Source: Saprospiraceae bacterium
Lineage (GTDB): Bacteria > Bacteroidota > Bacteroidia > Chitinophagales > Saprospiraceae
DNA length: 64,000 nt
Assembly (NCBI GenBank): GCA_016713025.1
Contig: JADJPZ010000003.1
Location: 248,001-312,000, forward strand
Direction of reading: 5' to 3'
Of the stretch, positions 1 to 9,661 are shown in pieces. The notes beneath the pieces were generated by a model. That model saw nothing but the letters and a program-made list of their open reading frames with translations. It had not been told where the DNA came from and searched no databases. The first letter of the stretch is position 1; each line of letters opens with the position of its first letter. The position numbers and the translations under genes were made by a program.

Positions 1-40
1 CATTAATTTTACTTATTATACCATTAGATCAAAATAAAAT

Positions 41-69
41 TTGTCAAACTGCTTATTTTTGTAGATTTG
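41..69 (+). promoter_or_regulatory. Bacteroidota-type promoter for the first barrel gene
   Basis: A TTG at 41-43 and TAGATTTG at 62-69 match the Bacteroidota -33 (TTG) and -7 (TAnnTTTG) elements with an 18-nt spacer, slightly short of the usual 19-21. The -7 box covers the alternative TTG codon at 67, so translation more likely begins at the ATG at 103. Confidence 0.5.
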
Positions 70-102
70 TGCGTAGAATCTAAAAATCCCGATTTACAAA
101 GA

Positions 103-936
103 ATGTGGTTAAGAATTTTATTTTTGTGTATTGGTGTGATTATTTTTAATCTCATTATTCCTACGAGTATTTGTGGACAAAATGTCTATTTTAAATCTTA
201 CGGAGGGGTTTTTTATTATCAGGGGGATCTCACTCCTAAGCCTGTGGACTTAAGTTTTGGGCCTGGCAACTGGGCATGGGGTTTTTCAGCCGGATATGGA
301 CTTTCAAAGTTTTTAAATATTCACCTTCTGTATATGAACGGTAGTATTTCAGGAAACGATGCTCTGTCTGATAACTATGAAAAAAGGAGCCGCAACTTAA
401 GTTTCAAATCTCCACTGATAGAATATGGCACCTACTCTGAAATCAGGATAAACCACTTCTGGAAAGGCTTGGATAAGTATAAACTCAGATTGAATGCCTC
501 TGCAGGACTAAATCTGATCACCTTCAATCCTCAGACAATCTACGATCAAAAGTGGGTTTATTTACAACCTTTAGGCACTGAAGGACAAACTCTGCCTTCT
601 GGCGACCAGCAGGCATATAAACTAAGTAACTGGTCAAGGGCATTAGGCTTAAGTGTAGAGTTTGATTTTTCAAAAAAGATAGCTCTTGGTATAGAAGTAA
701 ATGCAAGAAAAACCTGGACTGACTATCTAGATGACGTAAGCACTCAATATCCTGATAGAGAAGCTATGATAACGGCCGGCAATATCCTAGGTGCAAAACT
801 CTCTGATAGGTCGGGAGAGTTTTTGGGAACAGGCGTGCCTAAAAATGCTCCAAATACACCACGTGGGCGTTCAGACAAAAATGATTGGTATTCTTTTTTT
901 GGAATGTATCTGAAACTTACATTTGGACCATCGTAA
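103..936 (+). CDS. Outer-membrane beta-barrel protein (DUF6089-like)
   Basis: The protein has 277 residues from the ATG at 103. That start gives a clean signal peptide (MWLRILFLCIGVIIF..., ending near SICGQ); the longer TTG start at 67 would bury it. The mature part opens with a glycine/aromatic strand (GVFYYQGDL) and then alternates short amphipathic strands, with aromatic residues at strand ends and a final strand ending in LKLTFG, as in outer-membrane barrels. The N-terminal pattern resembles the DUF6089 family common in Saprospiraceae; that family call comes from memory of the pattern. It stands alone, followed by a short inverted-repeat element. No ligand or enzymatic role can be read from the sequence. 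Confidence 0.7.
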   Translation: MWLRILFLCIGVIIFNLIIPTSICGQNVYFKSYGGVFYYQGDLTPKPVDLSFGPGNWAWGFSAGYGLSKFLNIHLLYMNGSISGNDALSDNYEKRSRNLSFKSPLIEYGTYSEIRINHFWKGLDKYKLRLNASAGLNLITFNPQTIYDQKWVYLQPLGTEGQTLPSGDQQAYKLSNWSRALGLSVEFDFSKKIALGIEVNARKTWTDYLDDVSTQYPDREAMITAGNILGAKLSDRSGEFLGTGVPKNAPNTPRGRSDKNDWYSFFGMYLKLTFGPS

Positions 937-963
937 TACTTCAAAGTATTTCTTCGATTTTTT

Positions 964-1138
964 GGGTGTATCCCATTTTTTCACTGAAATTTTGTAAACT
1001 GCCCGAAACCCTCATTCCCAAGCATAGCTTGGCAGGCTCTGAAGGGACGACCCACCCTTATAATCCTAACTATAAAGATAATCCACTAAATTCAGATCTT
1101 AAAAATTATATAATATAGTGCAATTTTGGGATACACCC
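964..1138. repeat. MITE-like element, GGGTGTATCCC family, copy 1
   Basis: The element begins GGGTGTATCCCATTTTTTCAC and ends in a near reverse complement of it (GTGCAATTTTGGGATACACCC), giving imperfect terminal inverted repeats of about 20 bp around a 175-bp non-coding body. A second copy lies at 50742-50913. The two share the ends and internal blocks (GTAAACTGCCCG, CTCATTCCCAAGC, ATAATCCACTAAATT). It has no ORF, so any movement would need a transposase supplied in trans (inference). Confidence 0.75.
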
Positions 1139-1214
1139 TATTTTTACAATTTGTTACAGCCACAAGCAATTTCTTAAAACATAATTTATTTACCTTTATG
1201 CCTAAATCAAGGAT

Positions 1215-2186
1215 TTGAAGAAATTAAGAAAAATAAGGCAGCGGATACTTACTGATGCATTTAACGGATTTTCTATTGTTTTACCAAATAAGTTAAGATT
1301 AAAAGGATCGGACTTTTTAGCAATCCTTGCTTTAGGTATAGTCAGTATCGTCTGGGGTACTACATGGGTTGTCTCAAAAGAAGGTGTCAAGTATATTCCG
1401 GCACTACAGATGGCCGGATTAAGACAATTTCTTGGTGGTAGTTTATATTTATTATACTTTATTATCCGAAAATATCCCTTACCAGAAAAAAAAGACCTGT
1501 TTCCGCTTCTTGTGCTTTCTATACTCAACTTTGTTTTTAGCAATGGCTTGAGTACCTGGGGAGTGAAATACATTTCTGCCGGCCTGGGTTCGATCATCGG
1601 AGCAATTTTTCCCCTTTGGATAGTCATTATTGGCATACTTGGAGATAAAACAGCACCTCCCAACAAAGCCATCTCGGGATTGATCATTGGGTTTGCAGGG
1701 ATATGTATTATTTTTTACGATCATCTGGAAGATTTTATAAATCCGGATTTTCGTTTTGGTATCATGCTATCTCTTATTGCTACCTGGACATGGGCTTTCG
1801 GTACTATATACACCAAAAGACACGCCAAGGTATTCAATCCATATTTCGGTCTTGGCTTCCAGATGACACTTTCCGGTATCATACTATCACTTGTATCTAT
1901 GACAGATCCTGCTCACACTCCGATACATGAAATTCCGGAAGTCACCTGGTTGGCTATATTTTACCTTGTCATTTTTGGTTCTCTGATAGGCTTTATATGT
2001 TATCTGTATGCTTTGCAGCATCTCCCAACTGAACAAACAGCCATCTATGCATATATCAATCCAATCGTGGCCCTCATCACCGGATGGATATTCCTGGATG
2101 AGCAACTAAATCCTGTCATCATAGGAGGATGTTTAGTGACACTTTCAGGCATTTATTTAGTCAATTCCAGCTTTAAATCCGGCTAA
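1215..2186 (+). CDS. EamA-family (drug/metabolite superfamily) permease
   Basis: The protein has 323 residues and about ten hydrophobic helices arranged as two EamA repeats (roughly 35-165 and 180-318). Family marks include WGTTWVVSK in the first helix, the conserved LRQFLGG stretch after it, and the second-repeat pattern TWTWAFGTIYTKR. Such inner-membrane carriers export small metabolites or amino acids; the substrate cannot be predicted. No in-frame ATG precedes the first helix, so the start is the TTG at 1215. An ATG at 1198 is out of frame and stops after six codons. TACCTTTA at 1191-1198 looks like a -7 box, which would leave a very short leader, so the start is uncertain. Confidence 0.8.
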   Translation: MKKLRKIRQRILTDAFNGFSIVLPNKLRLKGSDFLAILALGIVSIVWGTTWVVSKEGVKYIPALQMAGLRQFLGGSLYLLYFIIRKYPLPEKKDLFPLLVLSILNFVFSNGLSTWGVKYISAGLGSIIGAIFPLWIVIIGILGDKTAPPNKAISGLIIGFAGICIIFYDHLEDFINPDFRFGIMLSLIATWTWAFGTIYTKRHAKVFNPYFGLGFQMTLSGIILSLVSMTDPAHTPIHEIPEVTWLAIFYLVIFGSLIGFICYLYALQHLPTEQTAIYAYINPIVALITGWIFLDEQLNPVIIGGCLVTLSGIYLVNSSFKSG

Positions 2187-2306
2187 GGGTGAGGTAGATT
2201 TCAGCTTGCTTATAATACAAGGAATTTATGATAAGTAAAGCAAAATCAATCATACTCTCTTCAAAATTTAGACCTGAAGAGAAACGTATTGGTTTATCCG
2301 GGGTAC

Positions 2307-2330
2307 AACTGTTGGGTTGACCCAACAGTT
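2307..2330. repeat. 24-bp perfect palindrome (REP-like)
   Basis: AACTGTTGGGT and its exact reverse complement are separated by TG. Closely similar palindromes lie at 8415-8438 and 13185-13208, all inside the longer context ACAACTGT.GGGTT.ACCC followed by a CAACC motif. There is no T-run, so an intrinsic terminator is unlikely. It reads as a dispersed extragenic palindrome. Confidence 0.65.
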
Positions 2331-2393
2331 TCCATCAACCGGAATGTATACATAGTCTGACGAAGTAAAAGTAAGTTGAACCTTTTGTGTGTT

Positions 2394-5300
2394 TTATTTT
2401 ATTCTGATAAACTTAATACTCTGATCACCACTATGATGATGCAATCGCAATATATAAACGCCTGGTTTGATGTGGTCGTGTAATGTGATAGTGGATTCAT
2501 CTTCTATAGAAATATTTCCTGAACCTACACTTTTACCATTGATATCAATGATAGAATAAGCAAGATGACGTAACACGGAAGTTGAAGTGTTTTTCACCAC
2601 CAAAGTATGGTACACAAGATTGGACAATAGTCTGAAAGTAGCAAAAGACTGGCTTTGGGTTTCATATTTTTTAAGATGGATGATACTTTGTCTGTCTGCG
2701 TTATATGTTTCAGATAGTTTGTTTTTTTCAAATCCAATTTCCTTTATTTCCTGATCATGATCATCCAGGATGACAGAGAGCAATATTTCATTATTTTTGA
2801 CTTGCTGCGCAACATTGCTGTAGCCGATTATACGCAGAAACTGTCCATCAGCAAATACATCACTTTCTGTAAAAAAATCGGAGATCACCTCTGGACGATG
2901 TCCAAATACAGTCTCTGCTTCAGGTATATCCAAAAACAATTGAAATCCGTCTATAAATGCATTTTCTCCAGCCCGGAGATGTAAATAAGCTTTCCCGTCC
3001 TTCTGTTCTCTTTCCCAATGTATTAAAAACTTTTTCTGTGTACGGTTTTCCACTACCTGATCTTGAAGATTTAAGGCTGAAAAGTTTACATCGCCCATCT
3101 TTATTGCTACAAAATCAGCATTAAGTACATCTCTTTGAAGTACTCCGGTTTCTATTTTACTGATATATTTATAAGGATTTTTGGGATCAGGTATACCGTT
3201 TTCTTTGTCTAAAAAGACCCATGATGTCAATCCTTTTGGAAATTTATCTGTGATGCCAAGAATGAGCTTTCTTATTTCTACCAAGTCACCTGCAGTGATA
3301 GAAGACGAGCTGTTGACATCAGCCGCAATGAATTTGTGAGGATTGTCAAATGGCTCAATATCCAATATATGCCGTTGAATTTTGATGAGATCAAAAGTGG
3401 ATACTCCATCTATGGGATCCGAATTCAAAAATGGCTTTATCGTATATGCCTGACCTGGCTTGAGTTGTTCCGTCAGGTATTTTCCCGTTTGATTATTTGC
3501 TGACACAATACGTTGAGACTCCGGTGTTTCTATATTGACTTCAATATTTTGTGGTACTTTCCCATTGCTTGTAAAGATGGAACCTGCAATACTTACGGAA
3601 GTGATGACATCAGGGCAGTGGTCTGTATTGTCCTGCAATATAAGCTCGATGATACACGAATCCTGATTGCTGTTGTGATCTGTGACGGTCATAGCAAGTG
3701 GAATTTTGGCAGATTTTCCATCGGGGATATCACCACAATCAAAATACAATCCTGAACTCCTGATTTGAGGTATCCATCTTTGCGCTTTTCCGGCTTGATA
3801 TTCTGTCTCATTGCTCAATACTCCTTTTCCCTTAAAAAAGTGTGACGAATGGATCATGGAAGATACAGGCACCTCGCCACGAAAGGTAAACAGTAAACTA
3901 TCTTTTGAAGTACAATTATCTGAACTACCCTTATTAAAATCTTTGGCCCAAATCTCTACTGACCCTACACCCTGCATCAATGAAATCGTCAATGATGAAA
4001 GGCAATATGGCACAGGATTTTTGCAATCTTTGACAGTGATATATTGTGAACAAGTATTGAAATTGCCGCATTGGTCTTCCACCTTCCAGGTGATTTTATG
4101 TTTACCTAATGGCAGGTCTCCCTCAAAGTCATTTTTCACTCCTGTAGAGTCAATCTTTCCGTCGTTGAAAATATCAAGTTCAAACTTCCAAATCAAATCA
4201 GACACGGCCGTACAGGAATCCTTTGCACTTTGGGATACACTGACTCTACCAGTTCGACATTTGTCATCATACGAACAAACGATCGTATCCTTGCATGCTT
4301 TTAAAAATTCAGGAACATCGTGGTTGTGCAATTTTATGATCTGTATATATGGTCCCCACTTGCCTTTGAAATTGACAGGAGCAAACTGGCACCAATCGAC
4401 CACAGTCCATTTCCTTATGATTTTCACACAGGCACTGTCTGCAATATAGAATGGTGTATCTTCATAGGTGGCAGCAATCTGCCCGCATGCGTCATTTGTA
4501 AATGCCGGCCTTCCCGTGATAACCGGATCAATGCCTGAATTTCTGCAACCTTGCCCAATATAATCTTTTGGCCATATCAGTTGGGATGGATCATTACCGT
4601 TAAATGGATTTGGATTTTTGACCGTGATGACTTGTTTGCAGGAATCCATCAATCCACTGCTATCTATTGCAATAAATGTTCTGATGATCGTTCCTGTATC
4701 ACACTTGATATCTGCTATGAATTTATGGGAAACAGTTACTTTACAATTATCTTTAGCTAAGCCATCTTTACCGACGATGCCATTGTGGTAGTGGTTTATT
4801 ACTGTTATATCTCTCACATCCGATTGCTTGGTCACTACCCTACCGTAAATGTCAAGTTTGTTTAAATCAACTGCTTCAGTACAGGAAAGAGTTAGATTGG
4901 GCGGGCAAGTAATCGTAGGTTTTAGCTTATCTTCAATGATGACTTCAACCATGCAGGTATTGTTATTCCCATAGATGTCTGTCACCTGAAGTGCTACCAT
5001 CACGCGTGATCCGATTTCTTCACAGCAAAAATCCACATGATCAGCAAAAACAGTATTGAATCCGCACTTGTCCGTCATTTTTCGCACTTTAAAGGATGCT
5101 ATGCCACAATTGTCTATACTGCCGTCGTCAAAGGTCTGTGCTAATGCCCTGCCGGTACCGGTTATACCAAGAGAAACTTTTGTCACCTGATCGCATGATA
5201 CACTTGGTGCTATCTTATCTTCTACGATGATGACCGTCCTGCAAGATGCTGTATTTCCGCATGTATCAATAGCCACATTGTTTAAATAAAAAACTCCTAC

Positions 5301-6728
5301 AGGCAGATTGGAAAGGTGATGTTTACCTGCCAGAAATAATATGTGTTGCTGAAGATTATTTCCAATAGTATCTTTCAAAGTATAATGTAAAGAAAATTTA
5401 TTGCAATCGGTACCTTTAATCAATTCCGGAATGATGGTCTGTGTAGATGAACAACTGTAAACTCCTGTCTGAATTCTTAGTGAATCCACACATTCGATGA
5501 CAGGTGGCTTGGTATCTGAGACCATGATGATCTGGTTTTTCGTAATGCTTTCAGACGTGCACCAGTCTATCACAAACCATGATCTCGCAATCTTAAAAGT
5601 ACTGCCACAGAGATCAAATCTGACATCCGTCATCTTGAACTGCAGGTGAGTACAAAATCCAATGCCAGGTATACCTGTAGTATCCGGTGAAGGATGACCA
5701 TTGGGCAAAACCGGAAAACTCTGACCACACTCCAATGCAGGTCTCTCTTTATTGTCGTAATGCGGTGGAAAAGTGACAGCCGACAATGGTACTCTTTTGA
5801 CTACAATTCTTTGATCACAAGTGGACACATTACCTTTTGCATCTGTGGCTTTCCACTTTCTGATGACTGTTCTGTCTGCGTCACCGACACAATTGGCCTT
5901 AAAAATTTCTTCAGTATAATCCAATGTCACATTACTACAGGCATCCCATCCTGCGATGACATATCGGTTACCCACTGATGAAACAATAGCTGAGCCAGCA
6001 GGTATGGGAAGACCAACGCTCTCAGGCGTGATTGATTTTGTACATGGGATGGTATCATTTCGGCAAACGAACAAAGGCGGAAAGTAATCTTCCACCTTAA
6101 ATTTTCCCCAACAGATATTGGGCGTACATTGATGACCCAATCTGTAGGTGATTTCTCTGTCTATATGATCTCTTGTGAGTGTATTGTTGGGTATGATTTT
6201 ACCTGAAGCATCATACAGTGTCACGATATAATGGCTCAAAGGTGGTGCAGGGTTGGGCTGAAGCATGGCTGCTGTGACTACCTGGATACAGTTTTCATTG
6301 AGTGATATATTGATATTGCTGGCACAAAACAGCGGTGGTGCAGATTGTAAGGTGATGCGGACTGGTGCAGGAGTAGGACCAGTGTCTGGTACTAAGAGCA
6401 ACTCAAATTGCCGATTTATATTTCTGTCAGCATTGCCAGGAACATATACAATATTGTTGAATTTTGCATGCGAAAACCTGACTGTTGTCAAGTTTCCAGG
6501 CTGAAAAAAACCATCGCCTATCCTAACCCAAAGCCCATCACTCACTTCACCTTCGATACTCGCATTGAGTATATTTAATGTCAAAGATTGATTGATACAA
6601 ATAGTAGTATCACGCCCTGCATTGACAGTGATACCCATAGCTGTGGATGCACTATCATACCAATATAGTGACCCAAAAGCCATCGCTGTGGACAATACAA
6701 GTGAAAATATGTATCCTTTGGTACTCAA
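2394..6728 (-). CDS. Giant secreted multidomain protein with dockerin-like repeats and T9SS sorting domain
   Basis: The protein has 1444 residues. The N-terminus (MSTKGYIFSLVLSTAM...) is a plausible signal peptide read from a TTG that directly follows an in-frame stop. Residues about 130-1050 are a series of cysteine-rich, Ig/HYR-like modules with recurring phrases such as DKLKPTITCPP and DTKPPVIEC and regularly spaced CG or CK pairs. Around 1110-1200 two calcium-loop segments (DGVSTFDLIKIQRHIL and DVNSSSSITAGDLVEIRK) look like a dockerin type I pair. The last 80 residues are a type A T9SS sorting domain ending in GVYILRLHHHSG...FIRIK. By analogy with similar Bacteroidota proteins it should be a surface or secreted adhesin or matrix protein. 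No catalytic motif is visible. Confidence 0.8.
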   Translation of the reverse strand: MSTKGYIFSLVLSTAMAFGSLYWYDSASTAMGITVNAGRDTTICINQSLTLNILNASIEGEVSDGLWVRIGDGFFQPGNLTTVRFSHAKFNNIVYVPGNADRNINRQFELLLVPDTGPTPAPVRITLQSAPPLFCASNINISLNENCIQVVTAAMLQPNPAPPLSHYIVTLYDASGKIIPNNTLTRDHIDREITYRLGHQCTPNICWGKFKVEDYFPPLFVCRNDTIPCTKSITPESVGLPIPAGSAIVSSVGNRYVIAGWDACSNVTLDYTEEIFKANCVGDADRTVIRKWKATDAKGNVSTCDQRIVVKRVPLSAVTFPPHYDNKERPALECGQSFPVLPNGHPSPDTTGIPGIGFCTHLQFKMTDVRFDLCGSTFKIARSWFVIDWCTSESITKNQIIMVSDTKPPVIECVDSLRIQTGVYSCSSTQTIIPELIKGTDCNKFSLHYTLKDTIGNNLQQHILFLAGKHHLSNLPVGVFYLNNVAIDTCGNTASCRTVIIVEDKIAPSVSCDQVTKVSLGITGTGRALAQTFDDGSIDNCGIASFKVRKMTDKCGFNTVFADHVDFCCEEIGSRVMVALQVTDIYGNNNTCMVEVIIEDKLKPTITCPPNLTLSCTEAVDLNKLDIYGRVVTKQSDVRDITVINHYHNGIVGKDGLAKDNCKVTVSHKFIADIKCDTGTIIRTFIAIDSSGLMDSCKQVITVKNPNPFNGNDPSQLIWPKDYIGQGCRNSGIDPVITGRPAFTNDACGQIAATYEDTPFYIADSACVKIIRKWTVVDWCQFAPVNFKGKWGPYIQIIKLHNHDVPEFLKACKDTIVCSYDDKCRTGRVSVSQSAKDSCTAVSDLIWKFELDIFNDGKIDSTGVKNDFEGDLPLGKHKITWKVEDQCGNFNTCSQYITVKDCKNPVPYCLSSLTISLMQGVGSVEIWAKDFNKGSSDNCTSKDSLLFTFRGEVPVSSMIHSSHFFKGKGVLSNETEYQAGKAQRWIPQIRSSGLYFDCGDIPDGKSAKIPLAMTVTDHNSNQDSCIIELILQDNTDHCPDVITSVSIAGSIFTSNGKVPQNIEVNIETPESQRIVSANNQTGKYLTEQLKPGQAYTIKPFLNSDPIDGVSTFDLIKIQRHILDIEPFDNPHKFIAADVNSSSSITAGDLVEIRKLILGITDKFPKGLTSWVFLDKENGIPDPKNPYKYISKIETGVLQRDVLNADFVAIKMGDVNFSALNLQDQVVENRTQKKFLIHWEREQKDGKAYLHLRAGENAFIDGFQLFLDIPEAETVFGHRPEVISDFFTESDVFADGQFLRIIGYSNVAQQVKNNEILLSVILDDHDQEIKEIGFEKNKLSETYNADRQSIIHLKKYETQSQSFATFRLLSNLVYHTLVVKNTSTSVLRHLAYSIIDINGKSVGSGNISIEDESTITLHDHIKPGVYILRLHHHSGDQSIKFIRIK

Positions 6729-6879
6729 CTAAATATTATGTTTTTATGCAACGTATTAATAATTAAAATATAATTCAATACATATTATAAATATTTATAA
6801 TACAATAATTATACCAAAGTAGACAGATGATGGTGAGTGTGCCCGGTTTGGTGGGCTATTAATGCAATAATTTATTATC

Positions 6880-7240
6880 CTACTATTGAATTTCAGATTC
6901 GTGAAATTCAGGATCGCAGATGCCATGCGCGACAATCTGAGTAAAGATACTTCTGATATTAAGTTCACAAGATGGTCGAAGTTTGCAGCTTCGGTCCCAT
7001 ACATCAAGCATTTGCAATGCGTTGAATATCATTGTCTTTTTGATTATGTTATTGCAACTTATATTGAATCACAGATTCTTAAGATATAGGATCGCAGATG
7101 CAATCTGTGGCCACCAGACTGGTGTAGTAGCTATATGATACAAATCATTCTCTAAACTGAACCTGATGGTCGAAGTTTGAAACTTCGATCCCATATATTA
7201 AGCATTTACAATGCGTTGATTGTAAGCAAAATACTAAAAT
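6880..7240. repeat. Cluster of dispersed hairpin repeats
   Basis: This non-coding stretch carries two kinds of short hairpin. GGATCGCAGATGC..., pairing CGCAGAT with ATCTGCG, occurs near 6911 and 7088 and again at 8597 and 13365. GATGGTCGAAGTTTG..AACTTCGAT.CCCATA, followed by AAGCATTT.CAATGCGTTGA, occurs near 6971 and 7165 and again at 11939. The 7165 copy begins the long direct repeat. No ORF here resembles a known protein. Confidence 0.6.
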
Positions 7241-7357
7241 TGCGTATTGCAATATTCATCTGTGATGCACTATTTTTCTTTTGCCAATGACTCATCGTTT
7301 CATAACTGTTGTTACCTTTGTCATGTTGATACATTTTTTGAAGAGAAACACCCTGCA

Positions 7358-8284
7358 TTGAAAAATATATTCTTTATTATACTTTATTTGATCGGACTTC
7401 ATTTACCAATAAATGCTCAGGATGGATATAAAATACCTGACAAGGTTAAAAAAATACTTTTTCTTGGCAATAGTATAACATATGGAGGTCAATATGTGGC
7501 TTACATTGAGACAATGCTGACATTACATCATTCAGATGTACGGTATGAATTTATCAACGCAGGTTTGCCAAGTGAAACTGTTTCCGGATTGTCAGAAAAA
7601 AACCATGCAGGTGGCAAGTTTGAGCGACCTGACTTACATGACCGACTGAGCAAAGTGTTGATGCTTACAGATCCGGATCTGGTGATAGCATGTTATGGTA
7701 TGAATGATGGAATTTATTTGCCTTTTGATGATCGTCGATTTAAAAAATTCAAATCAGGTATCATCCGGCTGCACGATCAAATTACAAAAACCGGGGCTTC
7801 TATCATCTTTTTGACACCACCTGTGTATGATGTACGTAAGAATGTGGCTTACTCTAATGTACTCGATTTATACTCTGATTGGCTTATTAGCAAAAGATAT
7901 ACTTCCAAGTGGGATGTTGTCGATCTCCATTGGCCCATAAAAAAATATCTTGAAGATCGACGAGCTAATGAGTCTGGTTTTGCCCTGACACCGGATGGTA
8001 TCCATCCTGATGATACAGGACACTGGCTTATGGCCAGGGAAGTTTTATTGTATCTGGGAGTAAAAAACGTAGCACAAACAGATGACATCAGTACTTTGCT
8101 GCCACTTTACAAAAATGGACAGACTATTTATCAACTTATTTCACAAAAGATGAACATAACCAAAGATGCATGGTTGACAGCCGCAGGACACAAAAGACCC
8201 GAAATGAACAAAGGTATCCCCCTCGCTGATGCCAAAAAAAAGGCATATGAAATAGAACTCCAGATCAGGGATTTGCTGAAATAA
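7358..8284 (+). CDS. Secreted SGNH/GDSL-family hydrolase, copy A
   Basis: The protein has 308 residues and is likely a periplasmic or secreted esterase. From the TTG at 7358 there is a signal peptide (KNIFFIILYLIGLHLPINA, then Q). The same TTG is the only shared start in copy B, because the longer upstream reading is not conserved there. SGNH blocks are visible: GNSITYGG (Ser nucleophile), CYGMNDG (block III Asn) and DGIHPDDTGH (block V Asp-His). The family commonly removes acetyl groups from polysaccharides, but the substrate here is unknown. TACCTTTG at 7313-7320 is a good -7 box. This copy ends in LQIRDLLK, which looks like the native C-terminus; copy B has a shifted tail. Confidence 0.82.
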   Translation: MKNIFFIILYLIGLHLPINAQDGYKIPDKVKKILFLGNSITYGGQYVAYIETMLTLHHSDVRYEFINAGLPSETVSGLSEKNHAGGKFERPDLHDRLSKVLMLTDPDLVIACYGMNDGIYLPFDDRRFKKFKSGIIRLHDQITKTGASIIFLTPPVYDVRKNVAYSNVLDLYSDWLISKRYTSKWDVVDLHWPIKKYLEDRRANESGFALTPDGIHPDDTGHWLMAREVLLYLGVKNVAQTDDISTLLPLYKNGQTIYQLISQKMNITKDAWLTAAGHKRPEMNKGIPLADAKKKAYEIELQIRDLLK

Positions 8285-8414
8285 TAAGCCCATCGTTTTG
8301 ATCTACCACAAAGAAGATGATTAATTCTACTTTGTCACCTTCAAAAATCAAAGTCAATTACACTTTCATCAAAATGTAATAGGCACGGTATATGTATTGG
8401 TTATTTTGGGTCAC

Positions 8415-8438
8415 AACTGTCGGGTTAACCCAACAGTT
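8415..8438. repeat. Palindrome AACTGTCGGGTT family, copy 2
   Basis: AACTGTCGGGTT/AACCCAACAGTT is a 24-bp palindrome with one mismatch pair, related to the perfect palindrome at 2307-2330 and identical to that at 13185-13208. It lies 130 bp downstream of the hydrolase stop codon and is part of the long direct repeat. Confidence 0.6.
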
Positions 8439-8818
8439 TCCAATCAACCAGAAAGTCTGGGAAATTAAAAAAGTTGTGATGCGCTATTTTCCCTGGCCAC
8501 TTGCTCATTGATTCATAACTGTTGTTAACTTTGTTAAAATTTTTCTTGTATTTTGATAGTGGTGTATGTTTGAATAAAAAAATTCATAAAATACTGGATC
8601 GCAGATGCAATCTGCGACCGTCGGAGCTTCCGAAATAATATCATATCTATACGATACAAATCATACACTTAAATGCTTCAGGTCATCACCTGAAGGATAT
8701 ATATCGTTTAACTTTGTACTACAAAGAAATCAAAGTCATCAATGTGAAGAGATTACATTTGAGCAAAAGAAGTTGACTTGGATCCGTACCTAAAAAAGTT
8801 GCACCCGTTGTTGAATTA

Positions 8819-9079
8819 AGAGTATGTTTAAATTTTTATGTTTGAGCGAAAGTGAGAAAATTTAATTTTGGACAAGATGAGTAAGTGGTCTCGTCATGGA
8901 CGAGAATCGAGTAAAAAATTTTACTCGATAACGAAGGAACTGCGAACTACGGCTCGCAGCGAATACTGAATCTAGCAGGAAGCTCAAGCATAGCTTGATG
9001 CGGTACGGCGAAAAATATAACGCTGGCTAAAATAAAATTTGCCACTTGGAGCCAAATGATAAAAGTTTAAACATACTCT
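8819..9079. repeat. MITE-like element with AGAGTATGTTTAAA ends
   Basis: The ends are a perfect 14-bp inverted repeat (AGAGTATGTTTAAA at 8819-8832, its reverse complement at 9066-9079) around a 261-bp non-coding body. The inner part (GAATACTGAATCTAGCAGG, CAAGCATAGCTTGATGC, GCTGGCTAAAATAAA) reappears in reverse complement at 51571-51710 without these ends. The element lies about 135 bp upstream of the truncated C10 peptidase. Confidence 0.7.
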
Positions 9080-9213
9080 AAGTTTGAAAAATCGCAGGAT
9101 AAGTATGTACTATACTTGCCGATGATAAAAATTATGTTGTCATCAGGTAGAGAAGAAAAGTCTCCTCCGCCAAAGATGACAGCTATCAAAAGTGGGCATT
9201 CCCACGACGGTAG

Positions 9214-9639
9214 TTGGTAGATATTGGGTGTAGTGTGGACATGGATTATGGCTGCGATGGTTCTAGTGCATCAGGAAGCAGTATACCACAATCATTCATA
9301 AATGCATTTGGATATAGCTCAGCAAGCAGAACAAGTTATGGATCAGGTAGTTACCAAACAGTAGTCGCCAATATTAATGCGGGTAAACCTGTGATTTTGG
9401 AAGGATGCAGAACTCGAAGTAGAAATTTCCCATGGCTTTGGTATACTTACTCCAACTGCCACGCATGGGTTTGCGATGGATATAGACAATCATCAAATAA
9501 TTGTTACGGATATTTACACTTTTATATGAATTGGGGTTGGAATGGCTGGGGAGATGGTTGGTTTGGGTTCAATGATTGGAGTAGCCCTAATGGTACTTAT
9601 CAATATGCACAAGACTTTACACATAATATTAATCCATAA
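9214..9639 (+). pseudogene. C-terminal fragment of a C10 (streptopain-like) cysteine peptidase
   Basis: The 141-residue reading frame matches the C-terminal half of family C10 peptidases. It has the DIGCSVDMDYGCDGSSAS segment (C10 proteins carry similar V.V.M.YG..GSGA), the catalytic-His region CHAWVCDGY, and the Trp/Gly-rich MNWGWNGWGDGWF stretch. The N-terminal half with the catalytic Cys is missing. The codon directly before the TTG at 9214 is a TAG stop, and no homologous sequence is visible upstream, where a MITE-like element lies instead. It probably cannot cleave peptides. An alternative is a short paralogue with another role, but loss of the nucleophile and of a signal peptide argue for a remnant. 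It is followed after 22 bp by a lipoprotein gene. Confidence 0.75.
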
Positions 9640-9661
9640 TTTCAAAATAAAATAAATTAAA

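Larger units (their letters stand above)
7165..8616 (+). repeat. 1.45-kb direct repeat, copy A
   Basis: The segment from GATGGTCGAAGTTT to GCAGATGCAATCTGCG is repeated at 11939-13384 in the same orientation. The hydrolase coding part and 300 bp downstream are almost identical, including the palindrome at 8415-8438; the 100 bp upstream of the gene are more diverged. Near-identity including non-coding flanks points to recent duplication or gene conversion. Both ends are the dispersed hairpin repeats, which suggests recombination between repeats (inference). Confidence 0.85.

Noticed and set aside
3811..4449. 212-codon plus-strand frame opposite the giant secreted protein
   Set aside because: It is the antisense of a clear coding sequence with repeated modules; the reading has no domain and no promoter.
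7247..7357. Longer N-terminus for SGNH hydrolase copy A
   Set aside because: The extra 37 codons are not open in copy B and would place the signal peptide internally; the shared TTG at 7358 is better.
8605..8793. Open frame of 62 codons (QSATVGASEIISYLYDTN...)
   Set aside because: It starts inside a dispersed hairpin repeat, has no family likeness, and lies in a repeat-rich gap.
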